Assembly (NCBI GenBank): GCA_964392325.1
Contig: CAYMPJ010000011.1
Span: forward strand, 51,153-115,152
Source of the DNA: CALLPQ01 sp964392325
GTDB taxonomy: Bacteria > Pseudomonadota > Alphaproteobacteria > Caulobacterales > Parvularculaceae
Length of the DNA stretch: 64,000 nucleotides
Reading direction: 5' to 3'
This document shows, piece after piece, positions 62,358 to 64,000 of the stretch. The position numbers were made by a program, and so were the translations under genes. The notes beneath the pieces were generated by a model, which did no database searches, was not told the DNA's origin, and saw only the letters and a program-made list of their open reading frames with translations. The stretch's first letter is position 1. Every line of letters begins with the position of its first letter.

Positions 62358-62518
62358 TGCTGGACCCCTCCCTATCGGGCACGTTAAGATATCATTCACC
62401 TTTGGCACAAAAATTGGATATTTCCTTGGGTTAATATTGAACTGGTCTCTGTGGTGATTTGGGTTGGTAGCCATTGAGTCACTTAAGCTTTTGGGTTTGT
62501 GGGAATTGGGATGAGATA

Positions 62519-63520
62519 ATGAATATTCATTTAGGATTGAAAGCGTTCATAACTGAAATAAAACGGCTCAGCTTTGCTTGTTGCGCCGCGGCGGGTTTAT
62601 TTTATGTATTGCCTGCGACTGCGCAAACATTCGAAGCGGGAACCATCTCAATTCAGGACTTCACCGGCCATGTTGAGATAAAGACGACCGCCGCGGGACA
62701 GAGCGATAAATCGATCCGTGTAGATATTCGTCAGGGGAGTACCGAACATGAAGTCCTGAGCGGCATGGATGGGGAAGTGTTGGTGATTAGCGGGGAGCCC
62801 TGGAAAGTCGAGGACGAAAAGAACTGTTGTAACTACCGTATAAACCGCACGGTCAATACTCGCAAAGACCGGACTGTAACGACAGGTCAGCCGGTTGATG
62901 AGGCTTTGTTTGAGCAATATCCGACATTGACGGTTACATTACCAAAAAAGACCGATGTGATTTTCGTTGATACGCGGATGAAACTCGCCATGGAAGATCT
63001 GGATGGCAAACTGGATCTTCACGGTTGCTATGTATATGGTCGCACCGGAAATATAGATGAGGCTGTTATTGGTTTGATCGAAGGTAGCCGCCTTTATATG
63101 GGTGATATCCATTCTGGTATTGAGGTTGATATTTCAGGGGACGCGGATCTAAAACTTGGTACCGTCTCTATCGCTGATGTTGATATTGCTGGTCCCGGGG
63201 ATGTGGTCTTTGACCGTGTTGAGGGTATTCTTGATATCTCGATAGCGGGCTCGGGTTTGGTGCGCTCGGATTGGGTAGAAGGTCCGATGACGGTGCGCGT
63301 TGCCGGCTCCGGGGGCGCGGCGGTAAAAGATGGCCGGATTGATAAATTGCGGGCGATTGTCGATGGCTCCGGGGGTATCATGTTTAATGGTGTCGCCAAA
63401 GACCCGGATTTGCGCCTATACGGCTCTAGCGAAGTGCGACTTGCCCGAATTGAGGGACACGTAGTCCATCATGGTAGTGGACAGCTTTTCGTTGGCGGCG
63501 AATTACGGGAAAACCGCTAG
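62519..63520 (+). CDS. DUF2807 (GIN domain) exported protein
   Basis: 333 residues from the ATG at 62519, behind GGGATGAG; an in-frame start 15 codons earlier would precede the signal. A signal peptide (about 1-35, ending A-T-A) is visible. The C-terminal two-thirds have the repetitive beta pattern of DUF2807 (putative autotransporter head GIN domain) with I-A-G-S-G, V-A-G-S-G-G and V-D-G-S-G-G turns. Function unknown; probably envelope-associated. A Cys pair (N-C-C-N) near 102-103 is unusual. Confidence 0.82.
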   Translation: MNIHLGLKAFITEIKRLSFACCAAAGLFYVLPATAQTFEAGTISIQDFTGHVEIKTTAAGQSDKSIRVDIRQGSTEHEVLSGMDGEVLVISGEPWKVEDEKNCCNYRINRTVNTRKDRTVTTGQPVDEALFEQYPTLTVTLPKKTDVIFVDTRMKLAMEDLDGKLDLHGCYVYGRTGNIDEAVIGLIEGSRLYMGDIHSGIEVDISGDADLKLGTVSIADVDIAGPGDVVFDRVEGILDISIAGSGLVRSDWVEGPMTVRVAGSGGAAVKDGRIDKLRAIVDGSGGIMFNGVAKDPDLRLYGSSEVRLARIEGHVVHHGSGQLFVGGELRENR

Positions 63521-63917
63521 AGATATTTGCCTCTTAATTGTTGGGTTTTTTTCTTATTTTATCGTGAGCGTATGATTTAGGTTTCTAGGTCTTGCGCAAC
63601 GAATTATGCAGCTACAGCGCTAGGCTGATCAGCCTCAGAGAGAATATGTTTCAATTCTCGGAGCACAATTCTGTTATCTTTATATATGCTCTATGGCTGC
63701 GAGACTCATAGGTTAGCGCTTCATTGGATCGCGCTCTTGGGCGAAACTGAGGGCGCTTTGGTGCTGGTTTTTAATGGCTCCAGACAAAACAATGTCTTGA
63801 CGGGAAGAGCCGGTGTGCCCATTGTCAATTCGCTGTAGTCACATGATTTACAGAGTGTTATGATTAGAATTAGTGATTCAGACCATTTATCTGAAAACTC
63901 TATATTTAGAACGGCCT
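63521..63917. other. Intergenic region upstream of tRNA-Trp
   Basis: 397 bp with only tiny frames that lack sites. TATATT at 63901-63906 with TTCAGA at 63877-63882 (18-bp spacing) is a possible sigma-70-type promoter for the tRNA, but the -35 match is poor. Confidence 0.35.
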
Positions 63918-63993
63918 AGGGGTGTAGCTCAGTTGGTAGAGCATCGGTCTCCAAAACCGAGGGCCGGGGGTTCGAGTCCCTCCGCCCCTGCCA
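63918..63993 (+). tRNA. tRNA-Trp (CCA anticodon)
   Basis: A 76-base cloverleaf: acceptor arms AGGGGTG / CGCCCCT (one T-G pair), D arm with AGCTCAGTTGGTAGAGC, anticodon loop CTCCAAA giving CCA, T arm GGGGGTTCGAGTCCCTC and an encoded 3' CCA. The anticodon CCA reads UGG, Trp. In many proteobacteria tRNA-Trp lies directly before secE-nusG, which would be just beyond the right edge. Confidence 0.96.
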
Positions 63994-64000
63994 TTCAAGA

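Noticed and set aside
1..64000. CRISPR arrays, prophage, IS elements or restriction systems
   Set aside because: No spaced direct-repeat array, transposase, integrase, phage structural gene or methylase was recognisable anywhere in the window.

Overview
The window looks like a chromosomal segment of a free-living alphaproteobacterium, most likely in or near the Caulobacterales/Hyphomonadaceae (Maricaulales). The evidence is gene content and order: a Tol-Pal cluster followed by tilS-ftsH-folP-glmM, an aat/DUF2155/mlaD/NDUFA12 block, a class II (B12-dependent) ribonucleotide reductase, a SapC-family protein, a dnaE-rpsB-tsf-pyrH-frr-uppS-cdsA-dxr-rseP-bamA-skp-lpxD-fabZ-lpxA-lpxI-lpxB series, and CtrA-type (TTAA-N7-TTAA) and alphaproteobacterial LexA-type (GAAC-N7-GAAC) sites. 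No IS element, prophage, CRISPR array or plasmid function was seen. The taxonomic placement is inference.

Layout. 1-3000: an alpha/beta-hydrolase gene split by an AT-rich insert carrying a small membrane-protein ORF, a GST-like gene and a TetR regulator. 3000-5300: a bifunctional class A penicillin-binding protein. 5400-19100: ybgC, a DUF2891 lipoprotein, tolQRAB, pal, cpoB, tilS, ftsH, folP, glmM. 19200-25700: thiD, a PhzF-like protein, a YidB-like protein behind a CtrA-type box, DUF1499, an exported M20 amidohydrolase and metG. 25700-30000: an unrecognised gene carrying palindromic repeats, DUF2059, aat (reading into the opposing DUF2155 gene), an MlaD-like protein and an NDUFA12 homologue. 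30000-40000: nrdJ, a pentapeptide-repeat protein, a polyprenyl diphosphate synthase, an S49 peptidase, a small membrane protein, a DEDDh exonuclease-like protein and a hydrolase. 40000-64000: SapC, a 42-residue membrane ORF directly behind a LexA-type box, dnaE, then translation, isoprenoid, envelope-assembly and lipid A genes, a DUF2807 protein and tRNA-Trp.

Most genes serve envelope building. Isoprenoid supply (dxr, polyprenyl synthase, uppS), peptidoglycan precursors and polymerisation (glmM, PBP1), outer-membrane assembly (bamA, skp, rseP), lipid A (lpxD, fabZ, lpxA, lpxI, lpxB) and envelope constriction (Tol-Pal-CpoB) sit together with core translation and replication genes.

The most notable observation is the 42-codon ORF at 41318-41446. 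It encodes a short amphipathic segment plus one membrane helix and lies 19 bases behind a perfect GAAC-N7-GAAC site, just upstream of dnaE. This is the architecture expected of a SidA-like SOS-induced division inhibitor. Other points of interest are the split hydrolase, in-frame palindromic repeats, large inserts in the BamA barrel, a long hairpin in the dxr-rseP gap and several short in-frame tandem duplications.
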